Positions 53,557-62,372 are shown, numbered from the stretch's first letter. The stretch: 64,000 bases of DNA from JASHVB01 sp035508435 (GCA_035508435.1 DATJNA010000256.1:5909-69908); one strand, 5' to 3'. Notes: generated by a model from the letters alone, not told the origin. Numbers and translations: made by a program.

Positions 53557-54792
53557 CTAACTCGCGCGCCGGATATTGCCGCTGTGCAGCGGAATTCCGG
53601 TTTGCTCATAGCATACCTTCGCCAGCGCGGCGACGCCGTCGCGGATCGTCTCCTTGCTCGGCATGGCGAAGCACAGGCGCAGGTGCGATTTCGAATTGTC
53701 GGGGCTGACCGCCCAGGCGGGGCCTTCATTGAAGATGATGCCGGCCGCGGCGGCCGGCTTCAGCAGTGTGCGGGTGTCCACCTGGTCCGGCAGCTTGATC
53801 CACAGGAAGATGCCGCCCTTCGGCATCCAGCATTCGGCGGAGCTGCCGAACTCGCGTTCCACCGCCTCCACCATCGCATCCAGCTTGCCCTTCAGCACGC
53901 CGTTCAGATGCGGCAGGTGATCGTCGAAATGCTGCGAGAAGTACTCGGCGACGACCATCTGGTCCAGCGCGCCGGTGCCGCTGTCGCCCTTCAGCGGCAG
54001 CAGCCGCCGCGTGATCTCCCAGGGCGCGATGATGTAGCCAAGCCGCAGCGCGGGTGCGAGCGACTTCGAGAACGACCCGAGATGGATCACCGCGCCAGGG
54101 TCCAGTGCATACAGGGCCGGCGGCGCGTCCACGCCACGCCACAGCAGATCGGCGTAGCATTCGTCCTCGAAGATCGCGACGTTGTACTGGTGCGCGAGTG
54201 AAAGCAGCGCATGACGACGATCCAGCGGCAGGATGCTGGCGGTCGGGTTCTGAATGGTGGGGATGGTGTAGATGAATTTCGGCGTGATCCCATTGGCCTT
54301 CAGTGCGGCAAGCTGCGCCGCCAGCGCGTCGATCACGATACCGTCGGCGTCCAGCTTCATTGCCTCGATTTTGGCGCCGATCTTGCGGAAGCGGTTCAGC
54401 GCGCCCTGGTAGCAGAACTCCTCGCACAGCACGGTGTTGCCGGGATTGACCAGCAGCTTGCTGATCATGTCGATCCCCTGGCCGGAGCCGGTGACGATGG
54501 TCACGTCATCCACCGGCGCGTCGATGCCGCGATGGCGCTTCGACTTGTCGGCGACGAACCGGCGCAGCCCGGGATAGCCCTGGGGCCCCAGGCCGAGATT
54601 ATAGATCGCGAGCTTGCCGCCCTCGCGCCGCAGCACCGAGGCGGCCGCATCGATCAGGCCCTCGATCGGGATTTGCTCCGGGTCGTTGTTGCCGCCGACG
54701 AAATAGTATTTCGGGAACGGCGCCCACCGCGGCGCCGGGTCGGGCAGACCGTCGCTGTACAGCTTCGCGTAATCGAGGGCGGTGGCACTCAT
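53557..54792 (-). CDS. PLP-dependent aminotransferase, class I/II (MocR/LysN-like fold)
   Basis: A 411-residue fold-type I transaminase. The PLP lysine is in GSFSKSLAPALRLGY. Other marks are GPQGYPGLRRFVAD, TGSGQGIDMISKLLVNPGNTVLCEEFCY, YTIPTIQNPTA and FEDECYADLLW. It lacks the GntR DNA-binding domain, so it acts as an enzyme (2-aminoadipate or aromatic aminotransferase-like) rather than a MocR regulator. The start at 54792 is 6 bp beyond a GGAAGCC. It heads an operon with the dioxygenase and is divergent from hicAB. Confidence 0.92.
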   Translation of the reverse strand: MSATALDYAKLYSDGLPDPAPRWAPFPKYYFVGGNNDPEQIPIEGLIDAAASVLRREGGKLAIYNLGLGPQGYPGLRRFVADKSKRHRGIDAPVDDVTIVTGSGQGIDMISKLLVNPGNTVLCEEFCYQGALNRFRKIGAKIEAMKLDADGIVIDALAAQLAALKANGITPKFIYTIPTIQNPTASILPLDRRHALLSLAHQYNVAIFEDECYADLLWRGVDAPPALYALDPGAVIHLGSFSKSLAPALRLGYIIAPWEITRRLLPLKGDSGTGALDQMVVAEYFSQHFDDHLPHLNGVLKGKLDAMVEAVEREFGSSAECWMPKGGIFLWIKLPDQVDTRTLLKPAAAAGIIFNEGPAWAVSPDNSKSHLRLCFAMPSKETIRDGVAALAKVCYEQTGIPLHSGNIRRAS

Positions 54793-55033
54793 GGATCGGC
54801 TTCCTCCGGATGCGCTGGGATCGACGCTAGCAAGCCCTTGGCGGTCCGTCATCCCGGCGACAGCCCTCGCGGCCTGGCTGCGTTGGTCGGTCGAAACGAA
54901 AACCGGCGGCGGGACAGGCAGCGAAACGTCGCGCAGTCCGCTGGCGAGGGACACCACGGTTGATCGAGGACCCGCCTGGCTGCTTGCAGATGGTCGCCGC
55001 TTGCAAACCAGCGCTGCTGGCAAATCGGCCGAC

Positions 55034-55055
55034 GTTGCGCAGTATCTTGCGCAAC
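55034..55055. promoter_or_regulatory. Operator-like palindrome before hicA
   Basis: GTTGCGCA-GTATCT-TGCGCAAC is a perfect 8-bp-arm palindrome ending 11 bp before the hicA start. HicB antitoxins with a C-terminal DNA-binding part repress their own promoter at such sites. Confidence 0.6.
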
Positions 55056-55066
55056 GGGAAGTGGCG

Positions 55067-55261
55067 ATGCCGTCGATGGAAACCAGTACCTGCACGATCG
55101 TTGCCAGACTGCGCGCGGACGCATGGACCGAGACGCCTCGTGGCAAGCACAATAAGCTCGAACATCCGGACCGGCCAGGTGTCCTGCTCGTTGTCCCGCG
55201 TCACAAAGAGCAATCCCCTGGCGTGGCCCGTTCCATCGCCAGGCTGGCGGGTTGGACTTAG
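55067..55261 (+). CDS. hicA: HicA-like mRNA interferase toxin
   Basis: A 64-residue double-stranded-RNA-binding-fold toxin. It carries the HicA pattern: C-terminal VVPRHKEQSPGVARSIARLAGW and the catalytic His in RGKHNKLEHP (His28). HicA cuts mRNA when free of HicB. I choose the ATG at 55067 (MPSMETSTC), with GGGAAG about 9 nt upstream; a GTG at 55061 or ATG at 55076 are alternatives. The longer open frame from 54782 is ignored since it runs through the operator and aminotransferase start. hicB follows by 9 bp. Confidence 0.85.
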   Translation: MPSMETSTCTIVARLRADAWTETPRGKHNKLEHPDRPGVLLVVPRHKEQSPGVARSIARLAGWT

Positions 55262-55270
55262 GAGATCGCC

Positions 55271-55675
55271 ATGATTCACTACATCGGCATCCTGGACGGC
55301 TCCGGCGATGTTTGGGGCGTTCGCATTCCCGACCTGCCGGGTTGCCATGGCGGCGGTAAGACGGCGGAAGCGGCGATCGCTGACGCCATCTCGGCGGCGC
55401 GTGAATGGGCGGAGCATCAGGGCGCCAAGGGCACGCTCCCGCCACGTCCCCGGCTCTTGGCCACGCTGATCGAGCAGGGGGAGGTGGATGCGCAATCGGG
55501 CGAGACCGCGGTGATGATCCCACTTCTGCGCGACAGCGGCCCGTCGGTTCGCGCGAACCTTTCCATTGATGCGGCCTTGCTGGAGGCGATCGACGCGGCG
55601 GCACGCACCAGGGGCCTGACCCGTTCGTCGTTCATCGCGTCCGCGGCGCGAGAAAAAATCATGTCCGAGAGCTGA
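55271..55675 (+). CDS. hicB: HicB-like antitoxin with C-terminal ribbon-helix-helix
   Basis: A 134-residue antitoxin. The N-terminal HicB fold (YIGILDGSGDVWGVRIPDLPGCHGGGKTAEAAIADA) mimics RNase H and covers HicA. A linker leads to a ribbon-helix-helix end (VRANLSIDAALLEAIDAAARTRGLTRSSFIASAAR), which should bind the palindrome upstream of hicA. GGAG lies 6 nt before the ATG at 55271. This makes a complete type II module that could stabilise the region. Confidence 0.92.
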   Translation: MIHYIGILDGSGDVWGVRIPDLPGCHGGGKTAEAAIADAISAAREWAEHQGAKGTLPPRPRLLATLIEQGEVDAQSGETAVMIPLLRDSGPSVRANLSIDAALLEAIDAAARTRGLTRSSFIASAAREKIMSES

Positions 55676-55776
55676 GGTGTCTTCGCACACGAGTGGTTGC
55701 GCAGGGTGCTGCCACCGGTCGCCGCGTCGACCGCTGCCGCCAGTCGCCGCGTAGGGTGCGGCGCCATTCCGGGTCG

Positions 55777-56835
55777 TCAACGGGCAGTGGCGCTGCCTCC
55801 CCACCGGCCGGGCTCGATCAGCACCTTCGCGCGTGGATTCGGGCGACGCAGGCTCTCGAACGTCTCCGGCAGCGCGTCGAGCCCGATCACGTCGGATACC
55901 AGCGCCGATGCGTCGATCCGCCGCGCGGCCAGCATCTCCAGCACCAGCGCGAACTCCTCGCGCGTGTAGCCAAGCGCGAATTGCACCGTCAGCTCCTTGC
56001 GAATTGCGATGCGCGGCAGGATCGTGTCCTCGTGCCGGCACACGCCGACCACGACGATGCGGCCATGCACCGGCGCGAGGTCGATGCATTGCCGCAGCAG
56101 GCCGGGCGCGCCGACGCATTCGAAGATCACGTCCGGTGCGCCGCCGGCGATTCGCGCGAACGCCGTCCCCACTTGCTCCGCCGCCGGATCGATCGTTGCG
56201 CCGGCGCCCAGCCTCGCCGCCCGGTCACGCCGCGCCGGCTCCGGCTCGCTCACCACCAGATGCCGAGCCCCGGCGGCACGGGCGAACATGGTCACCGCCA
56301 GCCCGATCGGTCCAGCGCCGATCACCAGCACGCGCGCGCCGAACAATCCGCCACCCAGCCGCACCGCATGCGCACCGACCGACAGCGGTTCGGTCAACGC
56401 CGCATCGCGCAAGTCCAGCGAGTCGGGCACGCGCAGCGCGTTATGCGCGGGCAAGGTCAGATATTCGGCGTACCCCCCGGGCGCATCCGCCGCGAGGCCG
56501 ATCACCATGGTGCGATTGCACAGAATGCCAAGCCGGTCGCGGCAGCCGCCGAGCGGCCGGCACTCGTCGCATTCGCGCAGCGGCAGGCCGATGATGCGGT
56601 CGCCAGGCTGCCAACCGGCCGCGGCGGATCCCGCGACCGTGCCGGAGAATTCGTGACCCAGCACGGTACCGGGTTGCAGCGGAATGGCGCTCTTCTCCGT
56701 CGCATGCAGGTCGGTGCCGCAGATGCCGCAATAGGCCACCTTCAGCACCAGTTCGCCCGGACGCGCGGTTGGCGTCTGGCGATCTTCGAGCGCGAGCAAT
56801 GAACCCTCGCGATGGAACACGGCGGCGCGCATCAT
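55777..56835 (-). CDS. Zinc-dependent alcohol/polyol dehydrogenase (MDR family)
   Basis: A 352-residue medium-chain dehydrogenase. The catalytic zinc ligands are Cys in YCGICGTDLHA and the His-Glu pair in VLGHEFSG. The structural zinc cysteines are partly in place (LRECDECRPLGGCRDRLGILC). The nucleotide fold is VLVIGAGPIGLAVTMFARAAGA. It resembles threonine, sorbitol or galactitol dehydrogenases. Its start (56835) overlaps the GNAT stop, so it is the third gene of an SDR-GNAT-ADH unit. Confidence 0.92.
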   Translation of the reverse strand: MMRAAVFHREGSLLALEDRQTPTARPGELVLKVAYCGICGTDLHATEKSAIPLQPGTVLGHEFSGTVAGSAAAGWQPGDRIIGLPLRECDECRPLGGCRDRLGILCNRTMVIGLAADAPGGYAEYLTLPAHNALRVPDSLDLRDAALTEPLSVGAHAVRLGGGLFGARVLVIGAGPIGLAVTMFARAAGARHLVVSEPEPARRDRAARLGAGATIDPAAEQVGTAFARIAGGAPDVIFECVGAPGLLRQCIDLAPVHGRIVVVGVCRHEDTILPRIAIRKELTVQFALGYTREEFALVLEMLAARRIDASALVSDVIGLDALPETFESLRRPNPRAKVLIEPGRWGGSATAR

Positions 56836-57269
56836 GTCCTCTCTTGCAGCGCTTTGCGCAGATAGAATTTGGTGTGCCCGGGCGGATAGTCGTCCAGCTT
56901 GCCGAACACTTCGTAGCCGCGTTTTTGATAGAACCCGAGCGCCTGGAAGCTGAACGTCTCCAGGGTGGCGCGCGGGCAGCCATGCTCCACCGCGAAGGCC
57001 TCCGCCGCGTCCATCAGCCGCGTGCCGTGCCCCTGGCCGCGGAGCACCGATGCAATCCACAGGAACTTGACATGCAGCCAGCCGCCCCAGGTGTAGCCCG
57101 TCAGCCCACCCAGGCATTCGCCACGCGCGTTGGCCAGGAACAAGCCGACCGGGAAATACTCGCCGATTCCCGTGGCGGCGAAATTATGGCCTACGAGGCT
57201 GTCCTCGATGAAGCGCACCTGCGCTTCGGCAGGAAAGGCCTCGTAGTGCAGCGTGACGTCTTCCATCAC
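56832..57269 (-). CDS. GNAT-family N-acetyltransferase
   Basis: A 145-residue acetyltransferase. The acetyl-CoA loop (Q/RxxGxG/A) is VLRGQGHGTRLMDAAEAFAVEHGC and the motif B region is LETFSFQALGFYQKRGYEVFG. Substrate unknown. The 4-bp overlaps with the SDR gene upstream and the ADH gene downstream place it in one translational unit. Confidence 0.92.
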   Translation of the reverse strand: MMEDVTLHYEAFPAEAQVRFIEDSLVGHNFAATGIGEYFPVGLFLANARGECLGGLTGYTWGGWLHVKFLWIASVLRGQGHGTRLMDAAEAFAVEHGCPRATLETFSFQALGFYQKRGYEVFGKLDDYPPGHTKFYLRKALQERT

Positions 57270-58051
57270 ATTGTTGTCTGCATGTCGCCGTCGACCGCGA
57301 TCGCCTGGCCGCTGATGGTGGCGCCGAACGGGCTCGCGAGGTACAGCGCCATGTTGGCAATGTCCTGCTGACTGACGAAGCAGCGCAGCGACGTCGTGGC
57401 GACGGTGCGCTCCGTCATCTCGTTTTCGGAAATCCCCGCGGCCTCCGCCTTAGCCTTGATCACCGCGCGGATGCGCGGACCGTCCACCGGGCCGGGCAGG
57501 ATCGCATTGACGCGGATGCCGTCGGCACCGAGCTCGATCGACAGCGTCTTGGTAAAGCCCACCACGCCCCATTTCGCCGCGGAATACGGCGCGCGCAGCG
57601 GAAAGCCGAAGCGTCCGGCCGCCGAACTCAGGTTGATGATGGCGCCGCCGCCGGCTTGGCGCAGCGCGGGAATGGCGCGGCGCGAGCAATGGAACATCGA
57701 AGCGAGATCGATCCGCAGCGTCGCATCCAGCGCCTCCGGCGTCACTTGCTCCACCGGCACGGTGGGACCGGCGATGCCGGCGTTGTTCACCAGCACGTCC
57801 AGCCCGCCGAGCTGCGCCAGCGCCGTATCGACGAAAGCCTCGCAGTCGGCCGGCACGCCGGCATCGGCGCGCATCCCGGGATGGCCGCAGGAGGCAAGTG
57901 CGTCGGCGTCCAGATCGGAAACGAAGACCGTGGCGCCGCAATCGACGAAGCTGTCGGCCATCACCCGGCCGATGCCATTGGCGCCACCGGTGATGGCGAC
58001 CCGCATGCCGCCAAGATCGACGGTCAGCGGAACGCGCGCGCCTGTGACCAT
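57266..58051 (-). CDS. SDR-family oxidoreductase
   Basis: A 261-residue short-chain dehydrogenase with TGGANGIG at the NAD(P)-binding site, NNAG, the catalytic Ser in NLSSAAGRFGFPLRAPYSAAKWG (YxxxK) and a closing PGPVDGPRI. Members oxidise or reduce small alcohols; the paired ADH suggests a polyol or sugar-acid pathway. First gene of a three-gene operon, divergent from the OB-like gene. Confidence 0.93.
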   Translation of the reverse strand: MVTGARVPLTVDLGGMRVAITGGANGIGRVMADSFVDCGATVFVSDLDADALASCGHPGMRADAGVPADCEAFVDTALAQLGGLDVLVNNAGIAGPTVPVEQVTPEALDATLRIDLASMFHCSRRAIPALRQAGGGAIINLSSAAGRFGFPLRAPYSAAKWGVVGFTKTLSIELGADGIRVNAILPGPVDGPRIRAVIKAKAEAAGISENEMTERTVATTSLRCFVSQQDIANMALYLASPFGATISGQAIAVDGDMQTTM

Positions 58052-58201
58052 GATTCAACTCCTGCCCGATCGAGCGAGGCGCAGTGTTGCGGCTGCCGCG
58101 GGAAGCGGCAAGCATGGCTCTGAAGCCCGGTCCATCCAGCGGCTATGATGTGTCGGCCAACCGCCCCAGCCGATGTCGGGGAGGAGAGAGCAATCACGGG
58201 T

Positions 58202-58876
58202 ATGGCGCTGCGCCTGCGTATCACGGAGGTGACCGACATCCACCCAGGCACCTATTGTGTCGCCGCCTGGGATGCGGTCGGCCGTCGCATGGTCCGCCCG
58301 CTGCCGGACGGCATCCACTGGCCGCGCGCGTTGATCGAAACCCACCGTGTCGCGCCTGGCGCAACGATCGCCGTCGCACCAAACGGCATCCGCCCTCGCG
58401 GCGACTATCCGCACCGCACCGAGGATCTGCCGATTGACGTCGCCGCGATCGAACACCTGGGGAGCGAGTCCGTTGACTGGCTCGCCCCTGACGCTCCATT
58501 TGCTGCAACGACGGTGAATGAAGCGTTCGGCGGCCACATTCGCGATACGTCGCTGTGGCGCGGTCATCGTCGTGGCGCTCACGTCCTCGCCGGTACCCGC
58601 ACCTGCTCCTTGCACGGGCTGCGCGCGCCCAGCCATCGCCTGACCTTCGTTGAAGCGGAGGATCGCCCCCGCGCCTTGCTCCAGGATGCCGAGGCCCGTT
58701 ACACGCTGCCGGTCACCTGCCGCCGCCTGCGCGCGATCTGGCAGCAGGCGGGCATCGCCGCAATGCGGCGCGCACTGCCCTCGGGCACCGACCTGCACAT
58801 CCGGCTCGGTCTGGCGCGCGGCTTCGGCGAGCATTGCGACAAGTGCTATGTCATGCTCAACGGCGTGCTGTGGTAA
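58202..58876 (+). CDS. Dual-OB-domain-like hypothetical protein
   Basis: A 224-residue protein of uncertain family. The strand-rich N-terminal half (ITEVTDIHPGTYCVAAWDAVGRRMVRPLPDGIHWP, then VAPGATIAVAPNG) looks like the dual OB-fold domain found with DUF488 genes. The second half is helix-containing and ends with RGFGEHCDKCYVMLNGVLW. The start ATG at 58202 is preferred (MALRLRITEVTD) with GGAGGAGAG about 12 nt upstream; an ATG at 58145 is far from family. Two DUF488 genes follow with 9 and 5 bp gaps, so the three act together. Confidence 0.65.
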   Translation: MALRLRITEVTDIHPGTYCVAAWDAVGRRMVRPLPDGIHWPRALIETHRVAPGATIAVAPNGIRPRGDYPHRTEDLPIDVAAIEHLGSESVDWLAPDAPFAATTVNEAFGGHIRDTSLWRGHRRGAHVLAGTRTCSLHGLRAPSHRLTFVEAEDRPRALLQDAEARYTLPVTCRRLRAIWQQAGIAAMRRALPSGTDLHIRLGLARGFGEHCDKCYVMLNGVLW

Positions 58877-58885
58877 GGCGGGCGC

Positions 58886-59485
58886 ATGGCGGACGATTCG
58901 CGCACAGTGCTGACGATCGGCCATTCCAACCGCGAAATGGCGGATTTCCTTGCGCTGCTGCGCGAGGCCGGCGTGACGGCGGTGGCCGACGTGCGCTCCG
59001 CACCGTTTTCCCGGCACGCGCCGCAGTTCAACCACGACGCGCTGAAAGCGACGCTGCGCGAGGCCGGCATCGCCCATGTCTATCTCGGCACGGCGCTCGG
59101 CGGCCGGCCGCAGAACAAGGCGCAGTATCGGGACGGTGTCGTCGATTACGAAAAGATCGCCGCCAGCGACACGTTCCGGGCCGGGCTGCAACGCATACTG
59201 GACGGTGCGCCGACACACCGCATCGCACTGATGTGCGCGGAGCAATACCCGCAGGACTGCCACCGCTGCCTGCTGATCGGTCGCGCCCTGGCCGCGCGCG
59301 GCATCCGCGTGCGCCATATCCTGCCCGACGGCACCACAACGACGCAGGCCGAGGTCGAAGCCGAATTGCTCTGCCGCACCGGCCGCGACAAGGAGGACTT
59401 GTTCCTGTCCGCCGAGGAGCGCCTCGCCACGGCGTATCGCGAGTATGCGCGCAAGGTCGGTTTCGCTGCCTCAGAGCAAGGCTGA
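58886..59485 (+). CDS. DUF488 family protein (first paralog)
   Basis: A 199-residue protein. The DUF488 marks are LTIGHSNREMADFLALLREAGVTAVADVRSAPFSRH near the start and ALMCAEQYPQDCHRCLLIGRAL, whose clustered cysteines and histidine suggest a metal site or a redox role. The function of DUF488 is not established. The second, shorter paralog follows 5 bp downstream. Confidence 0.9.
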   Translation: MADDSRTVLTIGHSNREMADFLALLREAGVTAVADVRSAPFSRHAPQFNHDALKATLREAGIAHVYLGTALGGRPQNKAQYRDGVVDYEKIAASDTFRAGLQRILDGAPTHRIALMCAEQYPQDCHRCLLIGRALAARGIRVRHILPDGTTTTQAEVEAELLCRTGRDKEDLFLSAEERLATAYREYARKVGFAASEQG

Positions 59486-59490
59486 ACCCC

Positions 59491-59931
59491 ATGCCGAAGG
59501 TCGCCACCATCGGTTTCACCCAGTCCTCGGCGGAGCATTTCTTCGGACGTCTGATCGGCGCGGGCGTGCGCAAGGTGATCGACGTGCGGCTGCACAACAC
59601 CTCGCAGCTTGCCGGCTTTGCCAAGGCCGACGACCTGGCCTGGTTCCTGCGGCGGCTCGGCGACATCGACTATGTGCATGAGCCATTGCTGGCGCCGACC
59701 GAGGAGATGCTGAAAGGCTATCGCAAGGACAAGCGCGACTGGGCGGATTATGAGAAACAGTACCGTGCGTTGCTGCACGAACGGCGGATCGAGAGTCGTT
59801 TCACCCCGGAAACGCTGGCGGGAAGCTGTCTGTTATGCTCCGAAGCAACGCCGCATCGCTGCCATCGCCGACTGATCTGCGAGTATCTGAACGAGCAATG
59901 GCCTGGCGTGCTGGAGACGCGGCATCTGTGA
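59491..59931 (+). CDS. DUF488 family protein (second paralog)
   Basis: A 146-residue shorter DUF488 with ATIGFTQSSAEHFFGRLIGAGVRKVIDVRLHN, WADYEKQYRALL and LLCSEATPHRCHRRLICEYL, where a cysteine pair and two histidines repeat the pattern of the first paralog. Spacing of 5 bp indicates coupling. The two paralogs differ enough to have separate roles, perhaps as a heteromeric complex. Confidence 0.9.
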   Translation: MPKVATIGFTQSSAEHFFGRLIGAGVRKVIDVRLHNTSQLAGFAKADDLAWFLRRLGDIDYVHEPLLAPTEEMLKGYRKDKRDWADYEKQYRALLHERRIESRFTPETLAGSCLLCSEATPHRCHRRLICEYLNEQWPGVLETRHL

Positions 59932-59953
59932 CCGTGGGTGCGCGTGGCCGCGC

Positions 59954-60140
59954 TGTCATTGCGGATCGCGCATCCGCTGTCGTTGCGAGGCCCACCGGGC
60001 CGAGGCAATGCCGGTCGGAACGGCGCATGACTGGCACGTGCGTCAGTCGATCGAGGTTGCTTCGGCCCCGCGGGCCTCGCGATGACACTCGGCTCGGGCC
60101 TTGCGATGACGCCGCGCACGCGCCTCGCAATGATACTGGT
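59954..60140. repeat. Cluster of dispersed CATTGCGAG-type repeats, copy G
   Basis: Several half units (GTCATTGCGGATCGCGCATCC, GTCGTTGCGAGGCCC...CGAGGCAATGCC, GAGGTTGCTTCGGCCCCGCGGGCCTCGCGATGAC, CGCCTCGCAATGATAC) follow one another between the DUF488 gene and the convergent glycosyltransferase gene. The gap 59932-60175 contains nothing else. Confidence 0.8.
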
Positions 60141-60175
60141 CTCGTGCGCGCTGCCGCGCACAGCGATAGCCGGCG

Positions 60176-61396
60176 CTAAATGAACGGCTCGATCGCGCGG
60201 ACCAGGAGCGGGAGCTGCCGGTGCCAGGTCATGGTGGACATGAAGCGTGCGGCGCGCTCGCCCATGGCGCCGGCGGCGGCGCGATCGCGCCAGACGGCCT
60301 CCAGCTTCTCGACCATCTCGTCCACGTCGCTTTCGCCCCAGTCAACCGTGTCGTAGCGGGGGTTGTCCGGCTGGCCCTGGCGTTCCAGCGGCAGGGCGAT
60401 GTCGTGGCGCAGCAGGTCCATGTGGCCGGTGTTCGCCGACATGATCGTCGGGACGCCGCAGGCCAGGCATTCCATCGCCACCAGGTTCGTGCCGCCCTCG
60501 CAGCGGTTGGGGAAAAGTGCGACGTCCGCCTCGCGCACGACATGCGGCATGACGATATTCGGGGTGTTCTGGATCGGGATGACGGCTTGCTCCGGAATGC
60601 CGTTGGCGACCGCCCAGCCGAGGACATCGGGGATGCCGTCGGCGTCGCGCGGCGGCGGCACGATGCCGCGATGGCCAACCGCATGTTCGGCGAACTGCGA
60701 CCAGGGCGAGTGCCAGGCGGCGAGCAATAGCGCCTCGGGGTGGCGCTGCTGAAAAGCGCGGAACGCCGCGAGCACGAGGTCCTGGCCCTTGCGGTATTCC
60801 AGCTTGCCGCCGGAGAAGATCACGAACCGGCCGGGAAACAATCCGGTGCGCGGGGCGGGGTGGTACAGCGCGGTGTCCACGCCCTGTAGTACGGTGGTCA
60901 CCGTGCGGATGCCGTGCCGGCGCAGCACCTGCTGATTCCAGTGTGAACCGGCAATGATCACCGCGAAGCGCTCGGCGCGTTGCCGTGCCTCCTGGCTCAG
61001 CGTCGCGGATTGCAGGAACACCACGCCGATCGACGGCCGGCCGGTCAGCACCTTTTGGTGGGCGCTGACCGAGGGGGCCAGGCCGATGCCCAAACCCTCC
61101 AGCAGCGGGTGATCCAGCATGACGTTTGGCGATCGGGCATCGCCAAGCGCTTGCCAAAGCGGCATCGAGTCCTGTGCCAGTGCCGCGATCCGATGCTCCC
61201 GCAGCGGGTCCAGGACCAGGTCGGCGGGGCCGAACTCAACCGCGCAAATGGGCGCGAACTGCGGATGGTCGGCCAGGTGCAGCATCAGGTTCAGGCCGTA
61301 AACGCCCCAGCCGAAATAGCTTGAGACGCCCCAGGAAAACACCAGGGGCTGGCGTGCGTCGGTGCGCGCGATGGACAGGACCGGGACGTCGCTCAT
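60176..61396 (-). CDS. GT4-type glycosyltransferase
   Basis: A 406-residue GT-B glycosyltransferase. The C-terminal donor domain shows IFSGGKLEYRKGQDLVLAAF and the EX7E-like EADVALFPNRCEGGTNLVAMECLACGVPTI. It probably extends a cell-surface polysaccharide or glycolipid. It stands alone; a 45-bp duplication of the next gene's end lies before its promoter. Confidence 0.9.
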   Translation of the reverse strand: MSDVPVLSIARTDARQPLVFSWGVSSYFGWGVYGLNLMLHLADHPQFAPICAVEFGPADLVLDPLREHRIAALAQDSMPLWQALGDARSPNVMLDHPLLEGLGIGLAPSVSAHQKVLTGRPSIGVVFLQSATLSQEARQRAERFAVIIAGSHWNQQVLRRHGIRTVTTVLQGVDTALYHPAPRTGLFPGRFVIFSGGKLEYRKGQDLVLAAFRAFQQRHPEALLLAAWHSPWSQFAEHAVGHRGIVPPPRDADGIPDVLGWAVANGIPEQAVIPIQNTPNIVMPHVVREADVALFPNRCEGGTNLVAMECLACGVPTIMSANTGHMDLLRHDIALPLERQGQPDNPRYDTVDWGESDVDEMVEKLEAVWRDRAAAGAMGERAARFMSTMTWHRQLPLLVRAIEPFI

Positions 61397-61468
61397 CGGG
61401 GAGGGTGGTCATGCCGCAAGCCGGGGTACGGTGCAACGACCGGCGCGACCGCAGTGGCGCGGGCCGAC

Positions 61469-61558
61469 GATCATGCTGACTGTGGCTCGACCACCCCAGG
61501 CACGTGGTCGGAGGATCATGGTTACTGCAGCTCGATCACCACGGGCACATGGTCCGAC
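61469..61558. repeat. 45-bp tandem duplication at the xthA gene end
   Basis: gatcatgctgactgtggctc... (61469-61513) and gatcatggttactgcagctc... (61514-61558) are diverged copies 45 bp apart. The second encodes the last codons and stop of xthA (SDHVPVVIELQ), so the first is a duplicate of that end beyond the stop. Confidence 0.85.
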
Positions 61559-62292
61559 GGCTGCGGCTGGGCGCGTTCCTCACGGTCCGGCGCCGCGGCG
61601 ACGAGCCGCTCGGCCAGGCCGGGCGAGAGCAATGCATGATCGATGCGCAGGCCAAGATCGCGCTGCCACGCGCCGGCCTGATAGTCCCAGAACGTATAGA
61701 CCGCGCCGTGCGGGTGTACCGCGCGCACCGCATCGGTCAGTCCGAGCCACAGCAGGCGCCGGAAGCGGGAGCGGCTCTCGGGGCGGACCAATGCGTCGGT
61801 GGCTGACAGCGCACCTGGCGCAAAATCCGCGTCGGTGGGGGCGACGTTGAAATCGCCCGCGATCACCGTGGGCGTGTCCGCGTCCAGCAAGGCGGCGGCT
61901 TGCTCCGCGAGGCGGTCCATCCAGGCGAGCTTGTAGGCGAAGCCGTCATCGCCGCGGGAGTTGCCGTTCGGCAGGTAGATGCCGGCGATCGCGATGCCGT
62001 CGGCGATCACCTCGAGATAACGCGCCTGGGCGTCGTCCGCGGGCAGGCCGGGCAGCGCCCGGTGGGTCACGGTGAACGGGATGCGGCCCAGCACCGCCAC
62101 GCCGTTATACGCCTTCTGCCCGACGGCTTCGGCCTGGTAGCCGAGGCCGTGAAAGGTCATCGCCGGGAAGGCGGCAGCCTCGCACTTGATCTCCTGGAGG
62201 ATCAGGATGTCGGGCTGGCAGGACCGCAGCCAGCGCTGCACATGGGCTTCCCGCTGGCGGATCGAGTTGACGTTCCAGGTGGCGATCTTCAT
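61522..62292 (-). CDS. xthA: Exodeoxyribonuclease III
   Basis: AP endonuclease/3'-5' exonuclease for base excision repair. The 256-residue protein has the metal-binding MKIATWNVNSIRQRE, ILILQEIKCE, AGDFNVAPTDAD and the closing DHVPVVIEL. All catalytic blocks of the EEP superfamily are present. The ATG at 62292 is the family start. It is the sole gene of its unit. Confidence 0.95.
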   Translation of the reverse strand: MKIATWNVNSIRQREAHVQRWLRSCQPDILILQEIKCEAAAFPAMTFHGLGYQAEAVGQKAYNGVAVLGRIPFTVTHRALPGLPADDAQARYLEVIADGIAIAGIYLPNGNSRGDDGFAYKLAWMDRLAEQAAALLDADTPTVIAGDFNVAPTDADFAPGALSATDALVRPESRSRFRRLLWLGLTDAVRAVHPHGAVYTFWDYQAGAWQRDLGLRIDHALLSPGLAERLVAAAPDREERAQPQPSDHVPVVIELQ

Positions 62293-62372
62293 GCACCCCA
62301 GCATAGCGGCGGGGTTGAGCGCTGTCGCGAGGGCGGGCAGAGTCGCCGCCTCACGAGCGGGAGGCATGCCTC

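Noticed and set aside
54782..55066. N-terminal extension of HicA
   Set aside because: Would run through the operator palindrome and make HicA more than twice its normal size.
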